In this document: positions 22,629 through 33,576 of the stretch, piece after piece
Layout of the letters: each line of letters opens with the position of its first letter
Numbering within the stretch: the stretch's first letter is position 1
NCBI RefSeq assembly: GCF_026151205.1
Contig: NC_087072.1
Span: forward strand, 4,760,084 to 4,824,083
DNA: 64,000 bases
Reading direction: 5' to 3'
From: Bolinopsis microptera
Lineage: Eukaryota; Ctenophora; Tentaculata; Lobata; Bolinopsidae
Notes under the pieces: model-generated
The model's database searches: none
What the model saw: only the letters and a program-made list of their open reading frames with translations
What the model was told of the DNA's origin: nothing
Program-made: the position numbers and the translations under genes

Positions 22629-23215
22629 AAATATAGTGTTTATGTGGATTAATCTGTTAAAGCAGGGCTATTGTATCATTTTAACATTAACTTTGCATAG
22701 TATAGTGATGATACGTTTATTGTGTCTCTTGTGATTATCTATTTCTACAGTGTTACTATACGGTACCACGAGGTTTCTGGCGCAGTGACGCGCTTTCGAG
22801 CAAATATCGTGCTAGATACGTCACGCGCCGCAACCGAATCAGATTTAAGTGCACTTTTTCTATTGTAAACACTACATACGACGCGCAACACGTTCTACGA
22901 GGTCGAAATTTTCGAGGTCTCTAACACCAAAATGGAGCAATATTTAAACGATCTGACACTTTCTAGGGCTTAAGCAACCTAAGAGAAATTAGGGGAACAA
23001 CTCAGAAAAAATTTTTAGTCGATATTCCGGTGTCTGTAGATGTCCGAAGTTTTGGCAGTAAAGTGCTCACAACACAGCTTCTGAAGGCTCTAGAAGGTTC
23101 CCGATACCGTCAGAGTGTTCAGTACAATCCATACTATCATATAGGATCCCTAAAAGAAGTCCCAGGGCTCGTGCAGAAAAGCGTGATATTTGCCCGTAAC
23201 AGCCTCTACTATACA
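22629..23215. other. Unrecognised stretch with one short frame
   Basis: Includes a CpG-richer patch at about 22750-22920 and the start of a frame (23030-23215, MSVDVRSFGSKVLTTQLLK) that runs into repeat sequence. No family is recognised and splice signals are not convincing. Confidence 0.4.
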
Positions 23216-23640
23216 GTCGGCACGCGCGGCTCACTGTCGATGGCGCACTACATAGTTACAGCTAAAAGCAGCGTATTTTGCCCCATTTTGATCACTATAT
23301 CAACTCCGATATCCACCAAATTTTTCGGACAGTTGTGAAAGCCCTTATGGAAGGTCGTCGCCAATTTCCAGAATGATCCCATTGAAGGAACTGAAGATAT
23401 ATCCGAATACTACGACAAAAATGGTCAAATTTGGACGAATTTGGTCAAATTACGCGACTTTTACAGCTACTTTTGCTCCAAAAGCCGCGCACCATCGAAT
23501 ATGGCACCTAGGCGAAACTCACTGATCTTTCCAAAAAGGTATGACAAATTTGGTATTGTGAAAATTCTCACAGTCTCTAGAAAACAGTGGTACATGACAA
23601 AATTTTAAAATCCGAGCAAGTTTATTTTTATCGTGCACCC
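23216..23640 (-). mobile_element. Inverted, arm-less relative of the 10656-11499 element
   Basis: Reverse complement matches the spacer of the 10656-11499 element from about 10832 to 11330, but lacks the 103 bp insertion and so gives its empty site. A CpG-rich block (GCACGCGCGGCTCACTGTCG) precedes it, as near 10640. Small differences throughout show that it is a separate old copy. Confidence 0.75.
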
Positions 23641-23701
23641 CCTATTTGCAGTGCGAGCTCGGAAGCGGGAGCTTTGCCTTTAATATAAAGGCCCTTAATA
23701 T

Positions 23702-24343
23702 AAAGGTACGTGTCGATTAACGGGTGATACTCGTATAATATTTGTTCCAGGACTGTCGATGAGTCCAACTCGGCGCGCGTCCTGGTAGGTTGTAAACCAA
23801 CAACGTGTCGAGGATGACTCGGACCGAAAATTGTCGAAGTCAAAAAAGTTATTTTGATTATTATGACTATGAGCCAAAAATATTTTTCGGAACCTTAAGA
23901 ATTTTTTCTAAAAATTAATGAAATTTCTGATTGATATTCGGCCAATCACCTTTTGATATATAACTACTTACTATTATATATAGCCGGATATCCGAACGAT
24001 TTCTAAATTGTATATCACTATCAGAGTGAAATTGAGTGGAATTTGAATTGCAAAATGGTCGAATCGATCTTGGCCTCTAGTAGTAGTAGCCTGTTAATTG
24101 ACAATGTCAATTTAGCGCCGATTAAGCGAGAAGCATAATTGAGTGCGCGGCGCGGCCCATTAACGCATCGCGCTACAAGTAGCCTGGTATTTGACGGATG
24201 TTATTCGTCAAAATTTCTTCGAAGTAGCTTGTAGGTTTACAACCTACCAGGACGCGCGCCGAGTTGGACTCGTCGACGGTCCTGTATATATATATATTCC
24301 AATATATGGAACAGATATTTTACGAGTATCACCCGTTAACGAA
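23702..24343. repeat. Inverted repeat pair with CCTACCAGGACGCGCGCC core
   Basis: Arms 23702-23793 and 24233-24343 are inverted complements (CCTACCAGGACGCGCGCCGA in the right arm), apart from an AT microsatellite in the right arm. The same core followed by CACCCGTTAACGA recurs at about 29680-29755 and 45785-45860, so the arm is a dispersed repeat. The spacer holds CGCGGCGCGGCCCATTAACG, similar to the 9839-10467 element. Confidence 0.75.
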
Positions 24344-24629
24344 GTAGCGTGCGCTGCTGTCTTCTCGAAATGGCAAGTGCTACGAAGTAGTGCGCGCCGG
24401 GCCTGATCATTAACAATAGTCAACCTGGTATGTGTCTCTAGTTGCCTGGCATGAGCCTCTAGTAACTTCGTATGAGCTTTGAGTAGCCTGGTATGCGAAA
24501 ATAAACATGTTAGTGCATAGTGTGTCCAAGTAAGCTGCCACATACCGAATTCAATGATCAAAATTCATGGCATAAAATGAAGAATTATTTAAGGGTTTTT
24601 ACTTTTTCCATTTTCTCCATAGAGAAAGT

Positions 24630-24734
24630 CTCTTAATTTATGCCATTTTATCCTTGCCCAGGGGCCATGCTAATCTTTTCTGTATCGTTCCAATTTTACT
24701 TTTAGTTTAACTATATGCACTACCGAAGTAGTAC
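24630..24734 (-). pseudogene. U6 snRNA-derived pseudogene
   Basis: Reverse complement contains AATTGGAACGATACAGA, AGATTAGCATGGCCCCTG and GCAAGGAT, the most conserved U6 snRNA stretch, in order. The 5' part TACTTCGGTAGTGCATATA matches the U6 5' stem-loop loosely and is separated by about 13 extra bases. The 3' part after GCAAGGAT is diverged and no terminal T-run follows. This is a U6-derived copy, not a functional gene. Confidence 0.85.
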
Positions 24735-24767
24735 AATTTGGGTGGATATGGATGTCTCACCTTCGGC

Positions 24768-24847
24768 TACCTGGGGACCTCAGGCTATCATGTTCAGTAA
24801 CATAGAGATTCGGCGGAATGACAGGCTGCAGAGCGCCGCCCAGTAAA
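24768..24847 (+). mobile_element. Short dispersed repeat, TACCTGGGGACC family, copy 1
   Basis: About 80 bases from TACCTGGGGACCTCAGGCTA through GGCGGAATGACAGGC to CCCAGTAA. Other copies are at 43564-43644, 58757-58840, 60696-60720 (5' part only) and 62866-62942 (minus strand). The ends TTACCTGGG and CCCAGTAA are imperfect inverted repeats. It lies about 35 bases from the U6-derived sequence. Class unknown; MITE-like. Confidence 0.7.
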
Positions 24848-25065
24848 CCTTTGGGTGAGACATTTTTAGAGAAACACAGTTTTCTCCTGGAGACGCTGCA
24901 TGGTTGCTGCTATTCGACTTCGACCAGCCCCCCGACACAGTGCCCGATCCAAAAGGTCTTAGTACCTGTCCGGTGAGGGTAATTGCAGATGCTGCACGCC
25001 ACGTCCCCAACACCAAAAAAAAAACAGGTAAAAATCATTATTAATATTACTCTGTTACTCAAATC

Positions 25066-25745
25066 AACCTTAAACGCAAGTACAACGCTTGGAAAACCCT
25101 GCTGGTGAACACTCATGGCAGGAAAAATCCTATTGTACTCGCGACTGAACCATACACCAATAACAAAAACCTAATCCCACCAATTGGCAAAGAACTAACC
25201 GAGTATTAATATTATTACCAAGGCGGGGACATTATGATTAGGCCCCGTGCCGCCATACTCATAGTAATACACAACAACCTAGCTGAAAAAAGTTGGGAAC
25301 TATCGCAATTCACAACCCCGGATCAGGTAGTTATTAAGATTCAACTTAGCTCGACAGAAGTAATTCTGGCAGCTTCGTACATGGATATTAATGGACCAGC
25401 TCCATCCCACGAAACCACACCTCTAGCCAAATACGATATAGACAACAAAATACCGCTCATAATAGGCTCGGACACCAACTCCAAACACACTCTTTGGGGT
25501 AACAGGCTGTGCAATATAAGAGGGGAGGAACTCCTTTACTTCCTGTCGTCGCTAGCAGCTAGGGCTCTCGATCCTGTTTTAACAAAGGTTAAACTCCAAC
25601 ATTCCTTAACTCATGCGGTCATAATTCCATCATTGACCTCACCATAACCAACCAACTGGGGGCTGAACTGATCAGCAACTGGCACGTTAGCGATCTTTAC
25701 TCAAACTCCGATCACAGATATATTATGTTCGATATTACATCTGGT
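25066..25745 (+). mobile_element. R1/I-like LINE endonuclease fragment, frameshifted
   Basis: Three frames together give an exo/endo/phosphatase-type endonuclease: QINLKRKYNAWKTLLV...LATEPY, then RPRAAILIVIHNNL...ASYMDI...PLIIGSDTNSKHTLWG and RGEELLYFL (frame 25234-25647), then SIIDLTITNQLGAEL...SDHRYIMFDI. The GSDTN and SDH motifs match catalytic elements of R1/I/Jockey-clade endonucleases. Stops and shifts between frames show it is dead. No reverse transcriptase follows. Confidence 0.8.
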
Positions 25746-26196
25746 CCCAAAAAAGAACCAAAACAAACACTGACTGGGTGAAATTTGACGAGATTCTTTA
25801 TAACAACATGAACAACGATCTCCAGCGCAACAGGCTACCGGACAACTGAACCCAATTTGGACTTTTCCTAGGCAGGGTAGCTTGGGAAAATAATTTTAAA
25901 CCGCATCAGTCTACCTGATCAACTTTGAAACGACAACTGCCTTTCGATCGCGAGATATGATCTAACAAGCTTACGTGTTCACGAAGCGTGCCAAAAAGGA
26001 TACGATCCACTGCTCCTCAAGCATCGAGATCCGACCCAAGGCTCGAGATCTGAACCATTGCAGGCCCTCCCAAAGCATCAGAAGAAACGAGATCTGACTC
26101 TGAGCCAATTAACCTGAACCACTTTATTGGCTAGTGTAATCATTCGGAAACCCCCCCTCAGCTGATAACGTAATACTAATATGTGAACGACCCTTA

Positions 26197-26517
26197 TCTT
26201 ACTATATATAAAGCGAGACGATATATATATATATATACATTTATCCGTGCCATTTTACTGACATCACGGCATCAACTTTAACGCAAATTTCTGCAAAAAC
26301 CGTCAAAGATATACAACTGAAAATTGTTTGACTGGGTCAAATGCTTTAATGGCCTCCAAATCAGCATGAAAAAATAAAAAATAGGCCAAGAAATAGGAGT
26401 TTTAGAGCCCAAAATTTGGTACCAGAAGTGGTGTCAAAAACGCGAATTAAATAGGTAATAATTGTTTTAGTCTCTTGAGTCTTGACACCATTTTAGGGTT
26501 AGACGGGTTCCTGCTAG
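26197..26517 (+). mobile_element. Helitron-like element, GCGAGACGATATATA family
   Basis: Starts TCTTACTATATATAAAGCGA after an A and ends GGGTTCCTGCTAG before a T, matching the 5'-TC...CTAR-3' ends and A|T target of Helitrons. The 321-base body has no coding frame. Related copies lie at 33251-33576, 33577-33893, 48393-48718 and 48719-49035, with reversed pieces at about 31010-31085, 32613-32780 and their unit 2 equivalents. Confidence 0.7.
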
Positions 26518-27301
26518 TAGTGATAATGACCACAGTCTCCTGCGAATAAGGAGAACCTGAAAATCCGATCGTTGGGTTCACTTGTCCATTGTCGTATTTC
26601 CGATTTCGGTGCAGTTGTGATATGACCTGGGTTCAGTTGTCGTTTTGGGATTTAAGCTGATTGGACACCCAATTAAGCTGATTGGGTGCGTGTTAACTGC
26701 GTGAGAACTAGGTTCAGTTGTCGGTCACCCCCACAACACTTATTTCTAGTGACGATTGGGTTCAGTTGTCGTTTCAAAGTTAATTGGGTAGACTGATTGG
26801 GTTTAAAATTATTTTCCCAATGCTGGCCCCCAAACTAACCTGAAAATCTGATCTACAAAAATTTGGGTTCAGTTGTCGCATTTCGGTACAATTTTGATAT
26901 GACCTGAGTTCAGTTGTCGTTTTTTTTACGCTGATTTTACGCTGATTGGTGATCACCCAATTAAGCTGATTGGGTGCCTATTAATTGCATGGGAACTAGG
27001 TTTAATTGGGTTCCGTTGTCGATTACCCGAGGACAGATCTTGCGATCGAAAGACACCTGAGACCTTTTCATCGCTTGTTATACAGATCGGATCAATTACA
27101 TAAGGAAGAGAGATGGTGGTCACAGTATCGAATCATGGTTGTCTTCAGCAAGTACACCAACGGACAAAGAGGAGCTCAACTACTTCTGGACACAGACGGT
27201 TTCTCTAACAGTAAAACCCGGAGAAAGGATCGAGATTTTAATATGATTTAAACATGTTTGTGGACAAAAATCAGTCGGTGGCTGTGGAAATATTATTATT
27301 A

Positions 27302-27746
27302 CTAGTGTAACCCGTGCCTTCGGCCGGGAATTTACTGTCACAGTTGCAATGTAAAAGTATACAACCGCATTATATATTTGATATCACGCATAATGCTGTC
27401 TTATGAAAGTATGAAATCTCCCTACAGTTAAAACAAAGCGGCCGCAAGAGTGAGCTCTGATATTACGTGGGGCTAAACTAATTACGGTACATGTTATCCT
27501 CCTCGTTCTCTCTCCCATCCATTTATGTCACATTTCTGGAACAAAATCATCAATTAAACCACTTACCACCGGCCGATTTTTATAAAATTTTCTTATGGGC
27601 TTCATCAGAGTTTTGTCGGCACTATACCGAAAAAACCAGTCCTGTAACTATTACCGTTTTTTTTGTATAACTGTTCGGAAATTACACACAGACACACAGA
27701 CACACAGACACACAGACACACACACATTCTGGTGTTATTAAGTTGA
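27302..27746 (-). mobile_element. Non-autonomous Helitron, (GT)n family
   Basis: On the minus strand it begins TCAACTTAATAACACCAGAA after an A and ends CCCGGCCGAAGGCACGGGTTACACTAG before a T in three pieces: stem CCCGGCCG, pairing CGGG, then CTAG. The 3' hairpin, CTAG end and A|T insertion site are the Helitron hallmarks. A (GT/GTCT)n microsatellite follows the 5' end. Non-coding, 445 bases. Confidence 0.8.
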
Positions 27747-28485
27747 TGGCTAGGAATTAGATTCTTAAATTCCTCACTTTATGCCACTGGGCCTCTAGGC
27801 TTGTGTTTTTCTGGCATTTTACCAGGCAGTAGCTAAACTAGAGCGGCATTTTGATACCTGTTTATCTGTTAATTATTTCTAGTGACGATTGGTTTCAGTT
27901 GTCGTTTCAAATTGTTAATTAGGTAGACTGATTGATAATTATTTTCCCAAATTGGGTTCAGTTGTCCGGTAGATCGGATCAATTATCGCATGTTTTGTTG
28001 TTAATGTTATTTTGTTGTTATTATGTTATTTTGCTATTATGTTACATTATGTTGTTATTTGTTTTGAGTTATTATTATTTGTTCTTTTGTTGTATCTTTG
28101 CATTAGTATTATAATTTTGGTGTTCAGTAATGTTTTTAAATGTTTAGTAAATTTTGTTTTCGTAATTATATTTATTCAGGACGTTACGGAAGGAATGTAT
28201 TTAATGTAGTTATCGAGGAGTCCTAACTCTCCTCCCGTCCGTAAATGGAGTTTTCTTTCTACCATATATAATATAATATATATAATAATATATATTATAC
28301 GACCGGGACCGGGATTGGGACCGGGATCGCATAGCTGAGCAAATTTACTTTCAATATTCTTTGATCTTTTTACAAACGTACCTTGATTGCTTGATGCTTG
28401 TTTACGATTAAACGAGTTTGTACTTTTTTGTTTCAACATCGATAGTGAACTCCCGGCCGTAGCTGCCTGGGTTACACTCAAGGAT

Positions 28486-28672
28486 CGACCGGGACCGGGA
28501 CTGGAAAAAAGTGCCGGGACCGGGATTAAGCCGTTAGCCGGGACCGGGAATAAGACCGGGACCGGGAATAAGACCGGGACCGGGAATAAGACCGTGACCG
28601 GGAATAAGACTGGGACCGCTGGGAATAAGACCGGGACCGGGAATAAGACCGGACCGGGATTGGGACCGGGAT
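28486..28672. repeat. GC-rich 18 bp minisatellite, unit 1
   Basis: About eight imperfect copies of GACCGGGACCGGGAATAA, with flanking half-copies at about 28300-28330. Because 18 is divisible by three, the + frame reads as repeating GTGNKT; this is a repeat artefact. The equivalent in unit 2 is shorter. A degenerate Helitron 3' end (CCCGGCCGTAGCTGCCTGGG) lies just upstream at 28453. Confidence 0.9.
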
Positions 28673-28679
28673 CATAGCT

Positions 28680-30468
28680 AAGAAAATTTTTTTAAATTTT
28701 CAATATTCTTTGATCTTATAAGGTATAATATAGCGTTAGGTACCTACAGTATTTTAACAATATTTTATGTCAGCAGTGTATTGGATTTCTAGAATATTCT
28801 ACATTTGATTTTAGCGTAAAACATACTACTGGTATTTGGTTATCCGTATCTACTGGAGTCCGAATAGCCGTCGCATTGTGGTTTATCAGAGCGACTCTTT
28901 ACCTACAAGTCTAAGAGAGAGGTAGGTTTCTGATAAAGAAAGAGTACAAGAATCAGTGTGGACGATGATATCGAGAAAGGAAAAACAATGATACTGACGA
29001 CTCAATCAGAGAGATTGGCGATGATGCAGCGACTTGGAACCACCTGACCAACTCCTACGCAGTACTTCAGACGAGCCCAGATCTCTGAACAACTTGCCCT
29101 TGGTATGGAACGAGGTTACCAGATATTTAAACATTAAAGGACAAGCTGGAGCCCCAGAGATGTAATCACCTAGAGTTCTATAACCTTGGTTATACATAAT
29201 ATATTGTATTTTCCAAATTGCGGAATTTTTATTTTTAATGAACCGCTTTTTATATTACAAACATGGTTCTACCCTGATTTTAAAATTTTCTACAGTTCTA
29301 TTACATTTACTGTATTTATTATAAGCATATATTGTTAAAGATGTCTAACTCGAGCGTGCCAAATCCAAATCACTCTACAGTCAATCTTTGAGCTTTTTAT
29401 AAAAGAGCCCCCGACAGTTAAAACCAACTTGAATCGATGTATTTTCGGACGCTGATTCCGAATCACCCCCATGGCATAGGGTTAAAATGCTCCCCTGACG
29501 AGATATTGGCGAAACATTGTCTCCATCACGTGATATAAGTCATAACCAGATAAGGAAGTTGGTCCAATTTCTCGTTAGGGTTAGTAGGGTTAGTAGGGTT
29601 TCACATGTGCTTTTGTTAGGGATTGGGTTAGTGGTTAGGGTTGGGGTCAGTGAAGAGGGTCAGGGTTTCAAAAAGTTTGTAGGTTTATAACCTACCAAGA
29701 CGCGCACCGAGTTGGAACAAATTACAAATATCTTACGAGTATCACCCGTTAACGAAAATTCAATCAGTGCTAACCATGCCATGCAGAGAACGGGTGTATA
29801 TTGTTTGAATAATAATTTTAAAAAAGCTTTAGATAATAACCAACCCCCTTTCGTCTATATGGGCATTAGTTGCACCCATAATTTTATAGTTTCAACCGGT
29901 TGAATTATTTTCTACCGATCAACAACTTCGCCGTCTAATTTTTCGCTGATCATGATTTTCACCTGCCAAATATTTTCCAGCTATCGTATTCTTTTATTGA
30001 ATTGTGTTCTGCAAATACGTTTTTCATATATTATTTTGAAAATTTGGTACGGTAGCTATGATATTATTACACTGTGCTTGGAGCACTCAAAGAATCTATA
30101 ACTTGTATCGGTCAATTGTTCTTCAAACCGAAGCTTGAAAAAATGATCTTTCAACAACCTTTCGAAAAGTACACACATCACATAAATAATAAAAGATCCA
30201 TGTATTTTGAAGGGCACGATGAAACTCAGGAACTAACATTTTCACTCAATTCGATTACTTTCGGTCGGGTATAAAAAGGTTTGAGAAATTAACAATTTGG
30301 CAACTCGCCCTATACCTAAAATAATTATAATACCTATATTTAGGTCTTTTTTTCAAAGTTCAAGCAGAAAGTGAAAGGTGCTGCAGTGCTATGAACGGGG
30401 AATACCAAATAGTAATCGAATCGGATAAAGAGGTAAGGGACCTATCACATCTTAAAGTTACACAATAA
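28680..30468. other. Unit 1 non-coding stretch with unrecognised frames
   Basis: Contains a patch at 28930-29200 with protein-like pieces (AQISEQLALGMERGYQIF) interrupted by stops, a degenerate telomere-like block at 29573-29665, and the CCTACCAAGACGCGCACC dispersed repeat at about 29680-29755. A 66-residue frame at 30074-30274 is identical in both units, but so is the surrounding non-coding DNA, so this is not evidence of selection. Confidence 0.45.
29573..29665. repeat. Degenerate TTAGGG-like block, unit 1
   Basis: Seven or more imperfect GTTAGGG/AGTAGGG/GTTGGGG-type words occur in about 90 bases, without an uninterrupted array. The same block is at 45682-45772 in unit 2. Confidence 0.5.
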
Positions 30469-30980
30469 TCTCAGAATTTGTGTCTGTATGTGTGTCTGTA
30501 TGTGTGTCTGTCTGTGCACGTGTAATTCCGAGCGGCCTTATAGAAAACGGTAAGAGTTACGGGACTGGTTTTTTCGGTATAGTTTCGACAAAACTCTGAC
30601 GAAGCCAAATGAATAAGGTTTTTCAAATTGGTCGGTGGTAAGTGGTTTAATTGGTCGGTGGTAAGTGGTTTAATTGTCACATTTTGTACCACAAATGTGA
30701 CAAAAAATGGCTCTCTTTTTCTCCCTCCTCGCTCTCTCTCCCATTACTGCATATTATGTAGCGTTGGTACATGAATCATAATTAGGTTAGCCACAAAATA
30801 ATACTATAAGCTTATTAGGGGGGATTGCACTCAATATTGCGGTCTGTTTGGACTGTAGAGTAGAGTTCATAGAGAGAGTTCATACTTTCATAAGACAATG
30901 TTATGCGTGTTTTAAAATATAATAGGCGGGTTTATAGTGCGATAATGAACTCCCGGCCGTAGCTGCACGGGTTACACTAG
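30469..30980 (+). mobile_element. Non-autonomous Helitron, (GT)n family, unit 1
   Basis: Begins TCTCAGAATTTGTGTC after an A and ends with CCCGGCCGTAGCTGCACGGG, then TTACACTAG before a T. The 5' GT-rich microsatellite and the CCGTAACTCTTACCG-type internal block match the copies at 27302-27746 and 61490-62124. Confidence 0.8.
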
Positions 30981-31322
30981 TATTACTAGCAGAAACCTGT
31001 CTATAACCCTAAATAACCTGTCTACAACCCTAAAATAGTGTCAAGACTCAAGAGACTAAAATAATTATTACCTATTTAATTGGCTGCACGACGGCCAGGC
31101 CCCCTCATTATTAGGGGTCCCACGGAGATCAGATCATGTCACCAATTAGTGACGTATAATTAGTGATGTGATCCATCAGTAGAATTTAACTGACCTAGAA
31201 ATGGGCTTAGGGCTAGATACAGGGTAGACTCTACGGTAGAGTTGATCACATGTCAACTCTGTAGTTTGTATCATAGCCTTATATTATAGTACGTTTGATT
31301 TATATTAACAAGTCAATACAGT

Positions 31323-31538
31323 TGAATACTGAATACTGAATACTGAATACTGAATACTGAATACTGAATACTGAATACTGAATACTGAATACTGAATACT
31401 GAATACTGAATACTGAATACTGAATACTGAATACTGAATACTGAATACTGAATACTGAATACTGAATACTGAATACTGAATACTGAATACTGAATACTGA
31501 ATACTGAATACTGAATACTGAATACTGAATACTGAATA
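31323..31538. repeat. (CTGAATA)n heptamer array, unit 1 left part
   Basis: About 31 almost perfect 7 bp copies. It is interrupted by the transposon at 31539-32497 and continues at 32498-32611. Confidence 0.97.
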
Positions 31539-32497
31539 TAGGTGGTAATCCTGCGCGGTCGATCGCTTATTTCGAGACGTAATACAGCTTAAAAGTTGAA
31601 GACAAGTTCAATCAAATGGATCTTTAGACACTTATTCATCTTTCGTGCAATTATCTTGAAGTAAAGTTTTTTAGAATGGAAATACTTTTAGCTTTACTGA
31701 TGGAAAGTTTCACGATGTTCTAGAGTCAACGTCATCCATTTAAGTGACAAAAGGACGCTACATGTCACAGAATGACTTGATTTTCCGTTAAAAGTAGCCA
31801 TTAGGTAACTTCATGGCCTTAGCAATGTTTATTTCGTGTTGGAAGTAAATTATAAGCTCTCTGTGGAATTTGGCTAAACGTGGTATTGACGAAATTTACG
31901 AAATTACGTATAAATTGACAAAATGGCGACAAAATGGCGTACAAGGTCAACATTCGTAACGGAAACAAAACAGCGCGCCAAACAAGGTAGACTGACTCGA
32001 ACATTTCTCACGTGCGAGAGCTCTACTGCGCGTTCCACAGACTCTCTGGCGCCATTTCACCGAAACTGCAGTTGTTTTGCGACGTTTGTAGCTCGAGTTA
32101 TAGTTCAAAATGTTTGCGAGTAGGCGTGTTTCTGACTTGACTTATATTATTGCGTTTATCAAATACACGGATATTTGTAAACTTATCATACTTTATGCTA
32201 TCGTTTGGAAAAGTTATTTGTACATAGATTCCAGAAATTTTCATGATTGCATCATTTTATTACAATTTATCATGAGCTTTTGAAAACAGTCCGACGCTGA
32301 GCCCAAATTTCAGCAAAATAACGCCGTTTTTTCGTAACACTTTTTTTGATTCAAGGCCGTTTTAAAATCACGATATTCCAACAATGCAAGTTTTCCCAGA
32401 ATTATGGCCGTGTGTTCTGATCTCATCATCGTTAGAACTATACCATGATACCAAAAATTTATAAATCCGAGAAACAAAATAATTATTGATTATCACC
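31539..32497. mobile_element. TA-flanked transposon inside the heptamer array (unit 1 only)
   Basis: Ends GGTGGTAATC and GATTATCACC are inverted repeats with one mismatch and are flanked by TA. The array parts on either side (about 216 and 114 bases) add to 330, and the uninterrupted array in unit 2 is 328 bases, which shows a clean insertion. The interior of about 957 bases has no convincing transposase frame; it includes a GC-richer patch (AATGGCGACAAAATGGCG) near 31920. Confidence 0.8.
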
Positions 32498-32611
32498 TAC
32501 TGAATACTGAATACTGAATACTGAATACTGAATACTGAATACTGAATACTGAATACTGAATACTGAATACTGAATACTGAATACTGAATACTGAATACTG
32601 AATACTGAATA
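32498..32611. repeat. (CTGAATA)n heptamer array, unit 1 right part
   Basis: About 16 copies continuing the array after the transposon. It is followed by a reversed Helitron-like fragment (32613-32780) that abuts the LINE 3' region. Confidence 0.95.
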
Positions 32612-32754
32612 TTCGCGTTTTTGACACCACTTTGGGGTCCAAATTTTGGGCTCTAAAATTCCTATTTCTTGGCCAATTTTGATTTTTTTCCCTCTGATTT
32701 GGAGGCCATTAAAGCATTTGACCCAGTCAAAAAGTGTTACTGTTCAGTTGTACA

Positions 32755-33172
32755 TCTTGTACGGTTTTTGCGGAAACTTTTTCTTGAGCCTTTGTCAGTG
32801 TCCAGGTTTCTGATCCGTAGAGCAGTACTGACTCACAAGCCGCTATGAACAATCTAATCTTTAGGCTCTTTGAGAGTTTGGATTTCCAGATATCCTTCAG
32901 TCTATGTAGGGCACCCGATGCTTTTCCCTTTTTAACCCTTATCTCCCTATCTGTGCTGTCAATCCAGGAGCCTAAGTAGATGAAATCATCCACATTTTCT
33001 ATGGCTTTCCCAGATCGACTTTGGAGGTCGCTAGATCGATCCTCCATATTCAATGTCATAACCTAATTGGTCTTGCCTTCGTTTATGTGAAGCCCCACGC
33101 TCGCTGCCGCCGATTCTACTCGGAGCAGGAACTCGTTAGCCATGTCCATGTCCTCAGATATAAGTGCTATAT
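32755..33172 (-). mobile_element. LINE reverse transcriptase C-terminal part (unit 1)
   Basis: Minus-strand frames read HIALISEDMDMANEFLLRVE, then SVGLHINEGKTN, then VDDFIYLGSWIDS, IRLFIAACESVLLYGSETWT. This is the palm-thumb and connector region of a common invertebrate LINE reverse transcriptase. It continues upstream at 35924 on the far side of an inserted DNA transposon. A TAG between GKTNQV and MTLNMED interrupts the frame. Confidence 0.85.
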
Positions 33173-33250
33173 GGACACGTTCATTGAAGTTTGAGGATAT
33201 TGGTAAATTCCTAAAATAGCGTTTTCGACGATAGTGGCTTAATTTTAGCA

Positions 33251-33576
33251 TCTATCTTACTATGTTACTATAATATATAAAGCGAGACGATAGTTTTCCG
33301 TGCCATTTTACTGACACCACGGCATCAACTTTAACGCGACTTTCCGCAAAAACTGTAAAAGATATACATCTGAAACTTTTTTAACTTGGTCAAATGCTTT
33401 AATGGCATCCAAATCAGCATGAAAAAATAAAAAAATGGCCAAGGAATAGTGATTTTAGAGCCCAAAATTTGGACCCCCAAGTGGTGTCAAAAACGCGAAT
33501 TAAATAGGTAATAATTATTTTAGTCTCTTGAGTCTTGACACCGTTTAGGGTTATATATTATACGGGTTCCTGCTAG
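33251..33576 (+). mobile_element. Helitron-like element, first of a tandem pair (unit 1)
   Basis: Starts TCTATCTTACTATG after an A, contains AAAGCGAGACGATA, and ends GGGTTCCTGCTAG before T. The next copy starts directly at the following base. Confidence 0.7.

Larger units (their letters stand above)
25838..27978. mobile_element. Inverted-repeat region rich in GGGTTCAGTTGTCG motif
   Basis: The segment at 25838-25940 (GGACAACTGAACCCAATTTG) is an inverted match to 27885-27978 (CAAATTGGGTTCAGTTGTCC). Between them GGTTCAGTTGTCG or close variants recur about eight times at 26575-27025, including two copies of a longer unit with CACCCAATTAAGCTGATTGG. A Helitron-like copy (26197-26517) and a Helitron (27302-27746) lie inside. 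The repeats could be subterminal transposase-binding sites; this is inference. The frame at 27006-27251 shows no known domain. Confidence 0.55.

Noticed and set aside
28387-28677. 96-residue frame with GTGNKT repeats
   Set aside because: It is produced by the 18 bp minisatellite; the repeat number differs between units and the flanks are non-coding.
30074-30274. 66-residue frame identical in both duplicate units
   Set aside because: Identity is explained by the recent duplication and not by selection; there are no splice signals or recognisable domain.
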